Part shown: positions 1-10,256 of the stretch, one piece after another | How positions within the stretch are numbered: the stretch's first letter is position 1 | Layout: each line of letters starts with the position of its first letter | Assembly (NCBI GenBank): GCA_018806915.1 | Contig: JAGKQI010000087.1 | Span: 1,488,001 to 1,552,000 of the forward strand | Source of the DNA: Phytophthora colocasiae | Lineage: Eukaryota > Oomycota > Peronosporomycetes > Peronosporales > Peronosporaceae | Length of the DNA stretch: 64,000 nucleotides | Direction: 5' to 3' | Notes under the pieces: model-generated | Seen by the model: the letters and a program-made list of their open reading frames with translations, nothing else | What the model was told of the DNA's origin: nothing | The model's database searches: none | Program-made: the position numbers and the translations under genes

Positions 1-249
1 GGCACGTCACCGCGGAAACGAAGCTCAAGTAAAGGCCAACGGATCGACCACAGCCGTGAGCACAACGGAACGTGTAGCACAAGATGTATGAGTGGCTGAA
101 GCAGTGTAGTGGTGGGGATCTCGATGGTAAGCCTCGCCACCTCACACAGGGCAAAGCTCATGAGAGCATTGCCAAGTTGGCTAGTTAAGGGTTAGGACAG
201 CACTGTTAGGATTTAGAGATTCTACATTCTATGACACACAATAGACTTT
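1..249. other. Left edge, no gene recognised
   Basis: No supported coding region, RNA gene or repeat end is visible in this edge segment. A short open stretch around 84-189 on the plus strand is too small and lacks a recognisable motif. The segment may belong to a gene whose body lies to the left of the window. Confidence 0.3.
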
Positions 250-689
250 GTGTTATCAGGAAGCGCCAGCTTCCATAGAAGTGGTTTATCGCAAAGACCT
301 ACTACAAGTGAAGAATACACTTATTCCGTCACTAGTGACCAACCGCAGTTCCTAACAGCGATCGAATCGACGTTGAAGGATTTGACAATCGATGGGCCCC
401 GAGATGAAATGGACGAGAACGTCACTATTCGACACTGTCCAAATCTTCACAGACTGTTGCTGACGTTCAACTGGATTTCAGCGACTACAGCTATGACAAC
501 TTGCCTGTTCCTGAGCTGACATGCCACTGGCACAATGTTCAAGCTTTGGCAGCAGATCTGAGTGACCTCAACAATCCCCTCTCCAGGATTGTCCGTAAAC
601 TTCGGATTCGCCTCAACGACAAGTGCAAGCGTTGGAGACGGGTTGCAGGAGGTTACAATTTTGACAAAATTCCTGACGACATGAATTGA
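250..689 (+). pseudogene. Degenerate leucine-rich-like gene fragment
   Basis: Two overlapping plus-strand frames read as one protein if a single base change near 465 is allowed. The first frame has a segment of the kind LKDLTIDG...CPNLHRLLLT, spaced like leucine-rich repeats. The second continues with VQLDFSDY and a C-terminal part ending KIPDDMN and a stop at 687-689. No ATG start is visible, so the 5' end is missing or lies outside. I do not recognise the family with certainty. It is most likely a decayed host gene or a fragment carried by a repeat. Confidence 0.3.
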
Positions 690-864
690 AATGTTGAAGG
701 TGAACCGACGGAAAGAGTCTAATTCCGAGTACCAGTGGCCGGATTTCGAGTACACCAACCGACTTTGAGAGGTTTTGCAAAACGAATTGAGGTCAGTTCG
801 TACCGGTACTTTTGCAGTTTTTCTAGCGCACAACTCCAGGACAAGCGCGGTGGAGAACGCTGGT

Positions 865-1004
865 TGGCGGTTTAATGCTCCGTGTGCGGAGCACGCGGGC
901 TTAAACCCCAGCGCTGCCGACAGATCAAGCGAAGGCGAAGCCGGAGCGGGCTTAAGCTGGCAGTTTAACGCTCCGTGTGCGACGCACGCGGGCTTTAACC
1001 CCAG
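865..1004. repeat. Direct repeat, two 47-bp units
   Basis: Units at 865-911 and 958-1004 share the order TGGC[GA]GTTTAA, GCTCCGTGTGCG, GCACGCGGGCTT and AACCCCAG, with a few substitutions. They are separated by 46 bp. The minus-strand open frame at 447-1268 translates through both units but has repetitive, unusual composition, so I treat it as a repeat rather than a gene. Confidence 0.6.
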
Positions 1005-1507
1005 TATATGGATATGAGTTAAATTAATGAATGTTTCGCTATGGTAGTTCTTGTCGTAATGTGTGAAGGTGCCATGCTTAGTGCAACATGCACTCGTCAT
1101 TCTGCCATGTTTCCCTTGTACTTTATTCCCGCCAATTTTTTGTACTCGGAATTCTGCCGATGTGAACTCGGGTTTCGGCCGGCGCTGGCGGTATTGTCGG
1201 TTACCGGTATGTGTACTCGATTTCCGGCTTCCAGTACTCGTGATTAGTTCGCTACCGTAAACCGACATTTGGCGTACCTGGACGTCCTCATTATGACCAG
1301 ATGACTACAAACATGACAACGGATTTAAGAAACAACACCGCAAACCTATAGATGTCTGTGTCGAAAAGAAAAGTTGGCCTTCCTTAGCGTCATACGTCAC
1401 CTGCGAGCAACAAGAGGGCTCGGCGAGCTTCTCAAGCGAGTCCAATGCTTGGTGGGCTAGATGAGCGTGTGGTTTCCAAGATCTTTTGGTTTGCAGGGCC
1501 ACCACAT

Positions 1508-2507
1508 CTACGCCGATTCGTTTTCGTACTCTTCATCGTCGATTTCATCTCTTCCTCGCACTGCCTTAGATGTAACCTCGTTTGTAACGAGATCCCAATT
1601 CATCCTCAAATATAGTATCGCCTCAAGGGTCTCAGGACTCTTTTGGTTGCGGAGATACCCGAGCATACATTTCACCGCTGAAAAGAGTTGTTCCACTTCA
1701 ACGGAAGTTGCTGGAAGCCACGACAGATCCATGTACGTGGACTTGCCATCCTCTCGGGCTTTTGCTCGCACTGCAATGGCTGCTTTCAGCTCATCTGGGG
1801 ATCTACGACGTCGGGTAAAACCCGGTTCTGTCGATCGGTAGAGTTGACCACCTTGGGGGGCGAGCATTGATGCGTTGTAGCGATTCTTCTTCGAGACCGT
1901 CGTTGAAGACGATTGTTCTTTGTTTCTCTTGCGTTTTACTGAAGAAACTTCTGCTATATCTTCTTCTGCAAGAGTTCTTTCAGGGCGGGCCACAGCAATG
2001 CCCTCTTTTGATGTTAACTGGTTCTCTTGACCTTGCATGATCTTGACCACTCCAGTCTCAAATGCAGGCGACTCGACAATGTTGGCATCAACTCTGAGAC
2101 GGTCCTCGAGGTCAGGAAAATCTACTATTTGTTTCATACAGGATATCTCGCGCTGAAAGAAGAGTTAAGTTGCGTTCTTGTAGACGTTTTGTTGCCATTT
2201 CCAGTATCTCCATGTCGTCCAGTAATTCCAGAATAGAGTAGTGTTCAGACGGACTCGGCAGGTACTGCATAATAGGAAAACGACGGGGGTCGTCTAGGGG
2301 CTTGAGCCGTGAAGAAAGTTGAAATAACCATGGTCGAGTAGACTCTGAATTGTAACGAGACGATATAGTCGGAGTCGCCGGCTTGGAAAGGGATGCGGTG
2401 AAACTGGAGGAGCGCTGATTTGAAAGTGAGGCTTGGAGTGGTCGTTGGCAGGTGATTTGTGCTATACCACCTCGTTTTCGATTGGTCTGCCAAGACTGCG
2501 AGGTCAA
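1508..2507 (-). pseudogene. hAT transposase C-terminal remnant
   Basis: The minus strand holds the C-terminal half of a hAT-family transposase. Upstream (2507 to 2112) is a helical segment with LELLDDMEILEMATKRLQ. After a frame change near 2125 comes PDLEDRLRVDANIVESPAFE and then the dimerisation-like block LPATSVEVEQLFSAVKCMLGYLR near 1640-1690. The block LPxTSxxxExLFSxxK is the hallmark of the hAT C-terminal domain. The N-terminal BED finger and the catalytic DDE core are absent and no TIR pair was found. This is a truncated relic of a different hAT family from the one at 25601-31059. Confidence 0.65.
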
Positions 2508-2612
2508 CTCAACACAATTAGATCGCCGTATTGCAATTGATTGTCCTCGATATTGATATTGTTACACTATTGATTGATTGAAAAGTCAACCTGACAATCA
2601 ATTAACAATGTA

Positions 2613-2811
2613 CAGATACCGCTGAGAAACTGGCGGATCGTCAACTTTTCAACTGCGATAGTGTATAATTTCCGTGCAGAAAACTGATTTTCAGAGGTGC
2701 CATGTGTATGTACATCAAATTTGAAATCCCCTCTTTAAAATGATAAGTTACTCCTATCGCTTTGGACGATGTATTTGATGATTGCATCCGCCAGTTTCTC
2801 AGCGGTATCTG
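2613..2811. mobile_element. Stowaway-like MITE, TA target duplication
   Basis: A 199-bp element has perfect terminal inverted repeats of about 26 bp. The left end begins CAGATACCGCTGAGAAAC and the right end is its reverse complement. It is flanked by TA at 2611-2612 and 2812-2813, the target duplication of Tc1/mariner transposases. It has no coding capacity and so must be mobilised in trans. The perfect ends suggest a recent insertion. Confidence 0.85.
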
Positions 2812-2813
2812 TA

Positions 2814-3045
2814 TATTGTCCGATCCGAGTGTATTTCCGGACAACGAAGTACTACTTGGAGCCGTACTTTGAGCCCTTCGGTGATTTGGGTAACTACAAT
2901 GAGTCCGATAGCGAAGAAGATGGCAGCTGCTAGAAGATTTTGATGCTATATCATTCTTCTGGATTAATTTCTTTAATGAACTCGCAAATTCTTCCGTGCT
3001 GGAAGGAATCATCTTGTGTTTTGCTGAGTAATACAGAAGTAGGAT
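2814..3045. other. 3' flank, nothing recognised
   Basis: AT-rich sequence lies between the MITE and the stop of the minus-strand gene at 3046. It probably includes that gene's 3' untranslated region. Small open frames here lack family motifs. Confidence 0.4.
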
Positions 3046-4185
3046 TTAGAGAAAAAAGATGTCTTCTTCCGTTGAAACTGACCCGCAAGCTACGTTCTTC
3101 GAGCATATCGACGCATCTACAAGTGTGTTCTCTAACTTTTGGTACCTTGCCTCGATAGTATGCCGATACAACTGCATTACGTGCTCAATAAGGTCGACAT
3201 TAACCGAGGGAGTAGTCGTTGAGCGCACCATTACAAAACTCCGAAGCACACTGAGATCTGTTGAGTCCGTCGGTGCGAAATAGGTCCATCCAAACTCACG
3301 AGTAGACACCTGAAGTGCAGTATTAGGCTGAGGCCAGTCGCCTACAGCGTCCCACACGTAAACTAAGCGATCAGGTTCCGCGAACTCCTTCAGAGCCAAT
3401 CGGATAGTAAAAGACACGTCGTCCAGATGCACTTCCCGCTTCGAGACAATCAAATTGGACGCAATACCGAGTGGGAGACCCAGTTCTCGACTGGACTGGA
3501 CACTTTCCGGTAGAATAGCCGACTCACTCTCCATTCTACACCACATGGCCTTCTCCACACACTCCATTGCGTACGGTAAGAAAGCACAAGTACGTGTCTT
3601 CAAGACACAGTCCGAATCTGTAGGTGTTAGTCGTGACACTCGCGCGTCAAAAATCTCTGAGGTCGAATCCTTCACACCAGCATTTTCAAGAACCCGATCC
3701 ATCACGAGATAATGTTCATCCACAGTCCTCGCCAAAACTTGGAAAACTGCGTCGTCTTCAATTAAACTGTAGACTAAATTCTCTCCAAATACTACCAACG
3801 ACTTGGGTACTAGTGCATCAGCATGAGTCCGTAACAATTCTTCCACTGCTGCTGTTCCTTTCAACGTTTTCCTCAATTTCTCCTTCAACACGTCATTTTT
3901 GTCCTTTAAAGCTCGTAACTCGCACAATTCTTCGTTATTTTCAGGCTCTAAAGCCTTCAGTTGAGCTTCCAACTCCTTCAGTTGAATTTGCAGGCGATTA
4001 ATCTCGTGAATTGGTCGATTACGGTCTCGTCGTCGCTTTTTCTTAATTTTCGGACTCGTTCCGTTTCTCGTTTTCACTGCAGCATTAACTGGCCAGAAGG
4101 ATGGACCAAGACGAACACTTGAAGTGACGGAAGCACGTGGATTCGTTACACAGTCGCTATTCTCATTGACACTAGAAGAGCTCAT
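3046..4185 (-). CDS. M96-like coiled-coil/START-like protein, type B, intact
   Basis: An uninterrupted 379-residue protein starts at an ATG (4183-4185). Residues 1-45 are Ser/Thr-rich. A basic motif KIKKKRRRDRNRPIHE follows at about 46-62, then a leucine-heptad coiled coil (EINRLQIQLKELEAQLKAL and on to about 110). This is bZIP-like in layout, although the canonical N-x7-R basic signature is not clear. Residues about 140-360 form the family's C-terminal START-like region, with LARTVDEHYLVMDRV, LVYVWDAVGDWP and REFGWTYFAP. Its neighbour at 4299 runs divergently 113 bp away. DNA binding or lipid/ligand binding is inferred from the layout only. Substrate and role are unknown. It is one of the few copies with a completely open frame. 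Confidence 0.8.
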   Translation of the reverse strand: MSSSSVNENSDCVTNPRASVTSSVRLGPSFWPVNAAVKTRNGTSPKIKKKRRRDRNRPIHEINRLQIQLKELEAQLKALEPENNEELCELRALKDKNDVLKEKLRKTLKGTAAVEELLRTHADALVPKSLVVFGENLVYSLIEDDAVFQVLARTVDEHYLVMDRVLENAGVKDSTSEIFDARVSRLTPTDSDCVLKTRTCAFLPYAMECVEKAMWCRMESESAILPESVQSSRELGLPLGIASNLIVSKREVHLDDVSFTIRLALKEFAEPDRLVYVWDAVGDWPQPNTALQVSTREFGWTYFAPTDSTDLSVLRSFVMVRSTTTPSVNVDLIEHVMQLYRHTIEARYQKLENTLVDASICSKNVACGSVSTEEDIFFL

Positions 4186-4298
4186 CGTAACGTTATGATG
4201 ATGGCCCCCCCCTATGAAATTTATTATTTTAATTAAAAAAAAGCAATAAACTTTTTTCAGTTAAGTACGAAATATAACTGAAGTTCAGTAAGAATCGC
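4186..4298. promoter_or_regulatory. Shared 113-bp divergent promoter region
   Basis: The starts of two divergent family genes are only 113 bp apart. The gap has a C run (4206-4212), an AT-rich core with an A run near 4237, and no other gene. It must hold both 5' untranslated regions and any core promoter elements, so the two genes may have been co-regulated before the right one was disrupted. No specific motif is assigned. Confidence 0.4.
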
Positions 4299-4638
4299 AT
4301 GATGCCTTCGTGTATGTCTCCAGGCACTTCTTATGGGTTATTGGAGAGCTTCCTGGATGATATGGATGCTCTCGATGGTCAGCAAACCGTGGTAAACCCT
4401 AACTGTGCAGTCAAAAAGCGCAAACTGGACGTTGTTGGTCCTCCGTCGTCTAAGAAAAAACTTCCTTCATGGTTAAAACGTAAAGAGGAATTGGAATCTT
4501 TACGTCAACAGACTCAAGCGATGGAAACTCGTGTGGCTTTCTTGGAGATGAAGAAAACATCCGTTACTGGAGGTTTAAATGCTTTTGAACTTTATAAACT
4601 TCAGTCTTTTGCTAAGGAGGAGAAACAGAAATGTATTA

Positions 4639-6171
4639 CAGTGCTGCTATTAACTATAGGCGCACTCAAAATTTTTAGCTGCTGCTCCACTGAAAGCTTT
4701 TTGAAAAGTGCCGCACCCAAGATAGCACGCCCGACTGATGCAAACGACGTATCTGTGGTAGATTTCTTGGAAAGGGCAACCAATGAAAAAAAAAAGCAAA
4801 ATGGAGATTTATTATGTGTTCTAAACTATAGGCGCACATGCTAATCTCTAAACTATTTGTCGATCGGACCGCCATTTTTGAGAACAACGTGAGCCATTCG
4901 AGTCGGCATACCGTCCACGAGGTGCCGTAAGTAGTTTTGCTTGATGCTGTCCCAGCTACGAGTGATCTGAGCCTTTAATTCCTCTTTAGTATCGAACTGC
5001 CGCCCGCCTTCATACACAGACCACGCCAACTGCCCCCAAACATTTTCTATTGGGTTCAAATCTGGGCTTTTAGAAGGCCACTTCAGCTTACGGATCCCCA
5101 GCGCCTCAATGTGAGCCTTAGTAAATCGTGATTCGTGAATAGATGCGTTGTCTTGCTGAAAAATTGGTCTCGACATGCCATGATTTTCACGAAGGTTATC
5201 GAGAAAAGGTGTAAGATAGTTGTCCAGCGTTTTAGTGTAGCATTCAGAGTTTTGTCTCCCCTCCAGAAAAGCGATCTCAGTTTTTCCAAAATAGTTCATG
5301 CCCGCCCACACCATCACACTTCCTCCCCCACTCGCTCGCTTCGAGAAAAGTTCATGATTGTTCCTGACGTCGTGCCAGTAGTACTGGTAGCCGTCAGGAC
5401 CGTCCAAGTTAAATTTCTTTTCGTCACTAAAAACAATACGACGCCAAATCCTGGTTTTACTTAAAAATTTTGCAGCAAAAGCTGCTCGGGCAATCTTATG
5501 GTGCGGCTTGATGGCCGGCGACGGTTTGCGCTTGATCCACTTGGCCAGTTTAGACGAGTTGAGCAGCTTACGAATTGTACTGGGTTGTAGAACGCCTTCG
5601 AGCTCCACCGACACCCGTTTGGAGGATAATTTTTTCACGGTGGCCAGTCGAAACACTCGACGAGCCATGCGTTTTGTACATTTAGCCTTCCTTCCGACCT
5701 TTTTTGATGGGTTTTTAGCAGAACGAAACGTCAAAACGTTTCGTACAGCATGCTCACTGCGCTTGAGCTCACGTGTTACTTCTGCCGTCTCGGTGGTGAG
5801 CCAAAACGCGACCTTTCTCCTCCTCGGTCAATCTTGGCCCCCTTGGCATTTTGGAGAATCTCCGAAGCCTCGAAATGTGGCGCCAGCAAAACATCTTGCA
5901 CAGGGAAACTAACCGTACAATTTTCAGCCAATTAAAAACAATGAATTCTGCAAAATTTTGCCTAATCGCTAGTGCGCCTATAGATTGGAACACCCTCAAA
6001 TCTGTCAATTTCCATCGTTTGCCTGCAACAATTGGAGATCGCGAAAGTAGAATAAGCACGAGTGGGTAGCAGCAGTTGAGCATGTTCTGCGGGATGTGGC
6101 GCTTTACAAAACAGTTTCTGTCGAACAGCAGCAGAAAAAAATGAGTGCGCCTATAGTTAATAGCAGCACTG
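4639..6171 (-). mobile_element. Tc1/mariner element with IR/DR ends
   Basis: A 1533-bp element has perfect 30-bp TIRs beginning CAGTGCTGCTATTAACTATA. It is flanked by TA at 4637-4638 and 6172-6173. A second copy of the inner TIR core (AACTATAGGCGCAC) lies about 172 bp inside the left end (4824-4837). A near-copy lies 173 bp inside the right end (starting 5972). This is the double-site IR/DR layout known from Sleeping Beauty-type elements. It carries one minus-strand DD34E transposase gene with a frameshift. It sits inside an M96-like gene. Confidence 0.92.
4853..5849 (-). CDS. Tc1-type DD34E transposase, one frameshift
   Basis: The N-terminal part starts at ATG 5849 with MPRGPRLTEEEKGRV, the usual helix-turn-helix start of Tc1 transposases. 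A frame change near 5765 leads into the 293-residue core ending at 4853. The catalytic triad is visible as FSDEKKF, FQQDNASIH and SPDLNPIENVWG, with 34 residues between the second D and the E (DD34E). It would cut and paste the element at TA sites. The single indel means this copy may rely on another transposase, unless the indel is an assembly error. It is antisense to the disrupted host gene. Confidence 0.85.
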
Positions 6172-7083
6172 TACTACTCTGAACGAGAACGAGAAACTTA
6201 AAGCCAAGTTACTACGATACATGCAACGCTACAAGTCTTTCCAGGAGGTGATGAACCATGCAGAACTTGAGCAACAGGAGATAATGTCAAGAGCTCTTCG
6301 AGTGGAGACAGGGACAGCTCGACAATTGCAAGTGTGTGGCGCACATGTCTTTGATATGATGGAGGGGAAATTGGACGCGAGGTTTTATGAGTTGGAACAT
6401 GCTTATGCTCTCATGAAGCAGCCTATGGTCTTTACTGACTCTGATATGATTCAAACGCGGGACGAGGAGCGAGGAGCTGTGGAGTTTACACGTTTGGAGT
6501 TGCTTCCTTTTAACGAAAAGGCTATTTCCTCTATCATGTGGTCCTTTGTCATTTCCGGGAAGTTTCCTGACGGGGAGGATTCAATTGTTAGTCGACGCAC
6601 TGATGACAGTTTAGCTGTCACAACAAGAGTATCTGTGCAGCTCAGTTGTGGAGGAGTGGTCACTATTGATACTTATGGTGTCATGAAGCGGTTCGTGACG
6701 TCTGAAGGTTATGCTGTCATGACGGAGTCCTGTTCTGAGTGGCATGTTAACAGTCCGGTTTCTGGAAAATGGATGCACCGAACCCGTGAAGGAGGCTGCT
6801 TTGTCATGCGAGATTACGCAGCCAATGCTACGCCTGGTATCTGCCAAGCTCGGTCATTCATTTGTCTGTACCCGGGTGAAAACGAAGAGAAGGCGCAGTA
6901 TTGTTCACGTGCAGCATCAAGCTCAATACGGCAAGTGGTGGTCCCATCCTTCCGTCAGCTCACTCTCTCGCGCCACCAGTTCGTGCAGAACGCCTTGTTC
7001 GATACTATTCGCTCGTGAATTACTTGTTTCGTGTTGGAGTCATGATTATCCGGTTCTACACAAACGCTAGACGTAAAAACATT

Positions 7084-8385
7084 CTAACAGGTAACTGACT
7101 GAAGCCCGATAGCATTCTTCTCCTGTACAATTTCGTCCATCGTGTGGTTTTCAAGAGTTTGAAGGCGAGACATCATCATTTCCTGGTACAAGTTGGACAG
7201 GGACTTGACAATCTCGCATCTTCCAGACGAAATGCTATCGTCTACTGTCGGAGTCATCAAGATGCAGCCCACAGTGACAGTAGAATCGCCGTCTAACGGC
7301 TGGATGTAGCCCCAGCCATACTCTTCAGTCCGCACCTTGCACCCTGGTCCCACCATCCAGTCCGCCAGCGTCTTCCACACTTGCACAACTCGATGGTTTT
7401 CCACAAACTGCTTGATCACCATTCGCATGACACACGTGAGTCCGTCCACAGACATTTCGCGCTTCTGAATTGCAACGCGGGAGGATGTTCCAAACGGGAC
7501 AACCTACACACCACACTGGTAAGTACTTCTAATTGTTCAACCTAAAAAAACTCCCAACACGAGAAATACCAGTTCGTGAGCGTCAAGGCCCAGTTCGAAA
7601 GTGACTCCTCCTTCAGCTTCCAATCCTCCCCATAAAGCTCTCTCCAACGTTCTTCTTGTGAATGGAGTCACTATTCGTGCGCGGAATTTGAGTATTTCAC
7701 TTTCCTTGTTCCCCGTATACACAGATTTGGTACGACTGGCGAAGCTCTCCACCACTTCAGAAGACAACCCGTCAATTCCTGCGCGAAGAAGAACTCGACC
7801 CATGTCCTTGTACTGATCGTCCACACTGTACGCCATGCTCTTCAATATCGAGTCGTCGACTGTCATGTCGAATGGGAGAACTCGCGTTGTCATCGCTGAG
7901 GAACTTGGAACGAATTGAACGAGCTCATTCAACTGACGAACGGCGTTTTGCTTGAGTTGATGGATATCCTGTACACTTTCCCGTAGCATTTCCTTGAGTT
8001 GTGCATTCTCGTTGCGTCCATGGAGAACTCCTTTTGCTTCTTTACTAGCGTGGGCCAACTGGGTCTGTAATTCTTGCTCCAGATTGTCACTTTCCAATTG
8101 TAGCCGCGCCATCTCATGCCAGGGGCGATTGCGATCGCATCGTCGTTTCTTCTTTGGCTTCTTTGTTTTCAGTTCCAAGTCCTCATCAAGTCGTAAGTCA
8201 TTGTTGCCAGGCTCTTGATCCGACAACGTAGACCATGCTAACGGGCTAAGTGGTGCCGATTCATCACCCCAAAGAGACCCGACGACTTGCAACAGTTCCC
8301 CTTCGTTGCATATCGGCGAGTAATTCGAATTGATCTGTCCTGGTTGGGGTAGACTTGCCTCCTCCTCTTGCTGGTGGGCCATCAT
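7084..8385 (-). CDS. M96-like type B gene with one intron
   Basis: Two exons, 8385-7570 and 7503-7084, are joined by a 66-bp GT-AG intron (7504-7569) in phase 0. This gives about 411 residues. The chosen ATG at 8385 is followed by MMAHQQEEEASLPQ. Next come an acidic N-terminus, the basic motif KKKRRCDRNRPWHEMARLQ, a coiled coil and a START-like region with AYSVDDQYKDMGRV, VVQVWKTLADWM and EEYGWGYIQP. The frame is also open upstream of the ATG into the remnant of a type A gene, so the start is uncertain. It is convergent with the Tc1-disrupted gene. Confidence 0.75.
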
Positions 8386-8807
8386 CTCCTGGAAGACTTC
8401 ATATTGTTTCGTGTACAGCAGTAACTCGGCTTTAAGTCTCTCGTTTCGTTTTGAGCAGCAGTGCATTTCTGTTTCTCCTCAAGGGCCAAGGACTGGAGTT
8501 TGAAATGTTCAAAGACGTTTAAACCTCCAGTTTCGGATGTTTTCTTCATCTCCAAGTACGCCACGCGTGTCTCCATGGCTTCCTTCTGCTGACGTAGCAC
8601 TTCTATCTCCCGTTTACGCTTGAGCCACGACGGAAGCTTCTTGGTGGAATTTTTAGGTTCATCAATGTCCATCTTGCGCTTCTCGATCGCAATTGTAGGG
8701 TTCGGAGCGTCCATATCGTTTAGAAAGCTCCACCAGATACGCAGACGCAGCACTAGAATCACGTTTGTGTTAGTTAATGAAAACCATCGTATTTTTTCGG
8801 CACGCAA
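8386..8807 (-). pseudogene. 5' remnant of a type A M96-like gene
   Basis: It encodes WSFLNDMDAPNPT, a KKLPSWLKRKREIEVLRQQ motif and MKKTSETGGLNVFE. These closely match the first part of the gene at 4299. After a frame change near 8460 the coiled coil continues (NERLKAELLLYTKQYEVFQ) and then runs directly into the N-terminus of the type B gene downstream on the same strand. No type A START-like domain follows. It is best read as the broken end of a deletion or unequal exchange between family members. Confidence 0.7.
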
Positions 8808-9004
8808 TCAGAAATTGCGTTATGTACTTGTAGCCTCTCCCTGCATAGTACTGTCACTATCAAATACTACCTCCGTCGGAAAATAATGAGCATTTCCAAT
8901 TGTATTACATCCTGTTCAGAATCTATACCTTGCAAATCTGATCATATTTTGAATTTCGATTCTCCCGCCCAATCTTCCCGCTGGACTTTCAAACCGGAGC
9001 GGCG

Positions 9005-10200
9005 ATGAGCAGATCGGGGGCGTCTGACGAAGAGCGCCAAGCAGTGTGGGAGATGCTGCTTCTTCACAGCAACGGAGGGGTGCTCAGGCACGGCGATATC
9101 GGGCGGAGAGCTGCCTACTTTGATCTAAACCGCTGCGCTGTTTCTCGCATTTGGGAGCAGGGTATCCGGTCAATGGGAGACCGGGTAGGAGCGGTAGTCA
9201 AGTCAAGAAAACACTCCCGAGGGCAAAGACGAAGAACCGCGTGGAGTTGTGCAAGTGCCTCGCCGAAGTGCCTGTAAATGACCGTGAGCACCAGCGTGCT
9301 ATACATTAGGGCTCTGGCGTGAGCGGCACATACATAATAAAGGCCCGCATGTATACAGACTGTATTGAGAGTATCCGGATGCACAGCAAACCCTGCTACT
9401 GTACATGTACTGTAGTAGATTACCCTATACAGCTAAGTATACATCACAACAGATACTTGCGCCGAATTCCCAGCACTAGCCCATGGAAGTACTGGCTTGC
9501 CTGTGGCGTCTTGGTTTGATTGAAGTACCAAGATCGCCACAGGCATTCATCGAGGTCTGGGGGACGACGCTCTTCCGCATGCCCCGCTCACTTTTCAGGC
9601 GTGCCTTTATCTTTATGGGCGCCGGTGGAGGGGTCTACAAAATTCTTAGAGTGGTTAACCCACTGATGGCTGTAGCCCATCACGGCTAAGTATCAGTTGT
9701 TCTCGAGGGTGTGAAGGAGGTCCTTGTTCGGCCCGCTCTGCACCTCCGTCACGTACGACTTCAACAACATGTCCGACATGATCCTATAGGTTCGAATCCG
9801 GATACCCTCAATACAGTCTGTATACATGCGGGCCTTTATTATGTATGTGCCGGCGTGAGCTCATATCTCGTGCAACAACTCGTGAAGGAGGGCTTCCTAC
9901 GCCGTGCGCTAAGACAAACTCGTCCACTGCTCACCCCTTTGCATCGCCTCAAGAGGCCCCAGTTCTGCATGAACCCCTCAGCTTGATGGAACCTACAAGT
10001 TCGACGCAATGCACGACGTGGTCCACATCGACGAAAAGTGGTTTTACGTAAAGAAGGTTGGGCAGCGCTTGCCATAGCACAGCAGGCGGCTATGGCACTC
10101 TCCTTTTCTGTATTGACAACTCCTGTTGATGTTCCAGACGCATTAACTGCTCGTGAGACGTCAACGACGTCTGAGTTTGATCCGTTTTACTACTAGAAGT
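9005..10200 (+). pseudogene. Broken mariner/IS630-like transposase
   Basis: The first piece (9005 to about 9290) has an N-terminal DNA-binding region, ASDEERQAVWEMLLLHSNGG followed by YFDLNRCAVSRIWEQG. The frame is cut by the MITE at 9325-9851. It resumes as LVQQLVKEGFLRRAL near 9870 and HIDEKWFYVKKVG near 10030, which holds the first catalytic D. The later DDE residues are missing or unreadable. Its sister copy at 61036-61750 shares these blocks. Not expected to be functional. Confidence 0.7.
9325..9851. mobile_element. MULE-type MITE with 9-bp TSD
   Basis: A 527-bp insert has TIRs of about 56 bp with one mismatch, beginning GGCACATACATAATAAAGGC. It is flanked by the 9-bp direct repeat GGCGTGAGC (9316-9324 and 9852-9860). 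A 9-bp duplication is typical of Mutator-like elements. It contains no convincing gene; a 68-codon open frame at 9483-9689 has no recognised motif. It interrupts the older transposase relic. Confidence 0.88.
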
Positions 10201-10256
10201 ACTTCTAATGTGGCGGAGCACGTACGCTCACAAATTGGTTTTGTCAGCAGCTCAAC

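Larger units (their letters stand above)
4299..7018 (+). pseudogene. M96-like type A gene split by a Tc1 insertion
   Basis: The 5' part (4299-4638) starts at ATG and encodes LLESFLDDMDAL, a basic stretch, the LPSWLKRKEELESLRQQ motif and the beginning of a coiled coil. The frame is then interrupted by a transposon with TA duplications. The 3' part (6174-7018) resumes the coiled coil (ENEKLKAKLLRYMQRY) and carries the START-like domain with VMKRF, MTESCSEWHV and a C-terminal VVVPSFRQL block. The inserted length plus one TA is 1535 bp, and removing it puts both halves in the same frame with no other break. The gene therefore looks freshly disrupted. Its stop at 7018 lies 65 bp from the stop of the convergent gene at 7084. 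Confidence 0.85.

Noticed and set aside
447..1268. 273-codon minus-strand open frame
   Set aside because: It runs through a direct repeat (865-1004) and its composition reflects that repeat. No domain, no ATG with support, and it overlaps the better coding signal on the plus strand.
9780..9850. tRNA gene suggested by GGTTCGAATCC
   Set aside because: The T-stem does not pair well and no acceptor or anticodon stem can be drawn with flanking bases. Kept only as a low-interest motif.
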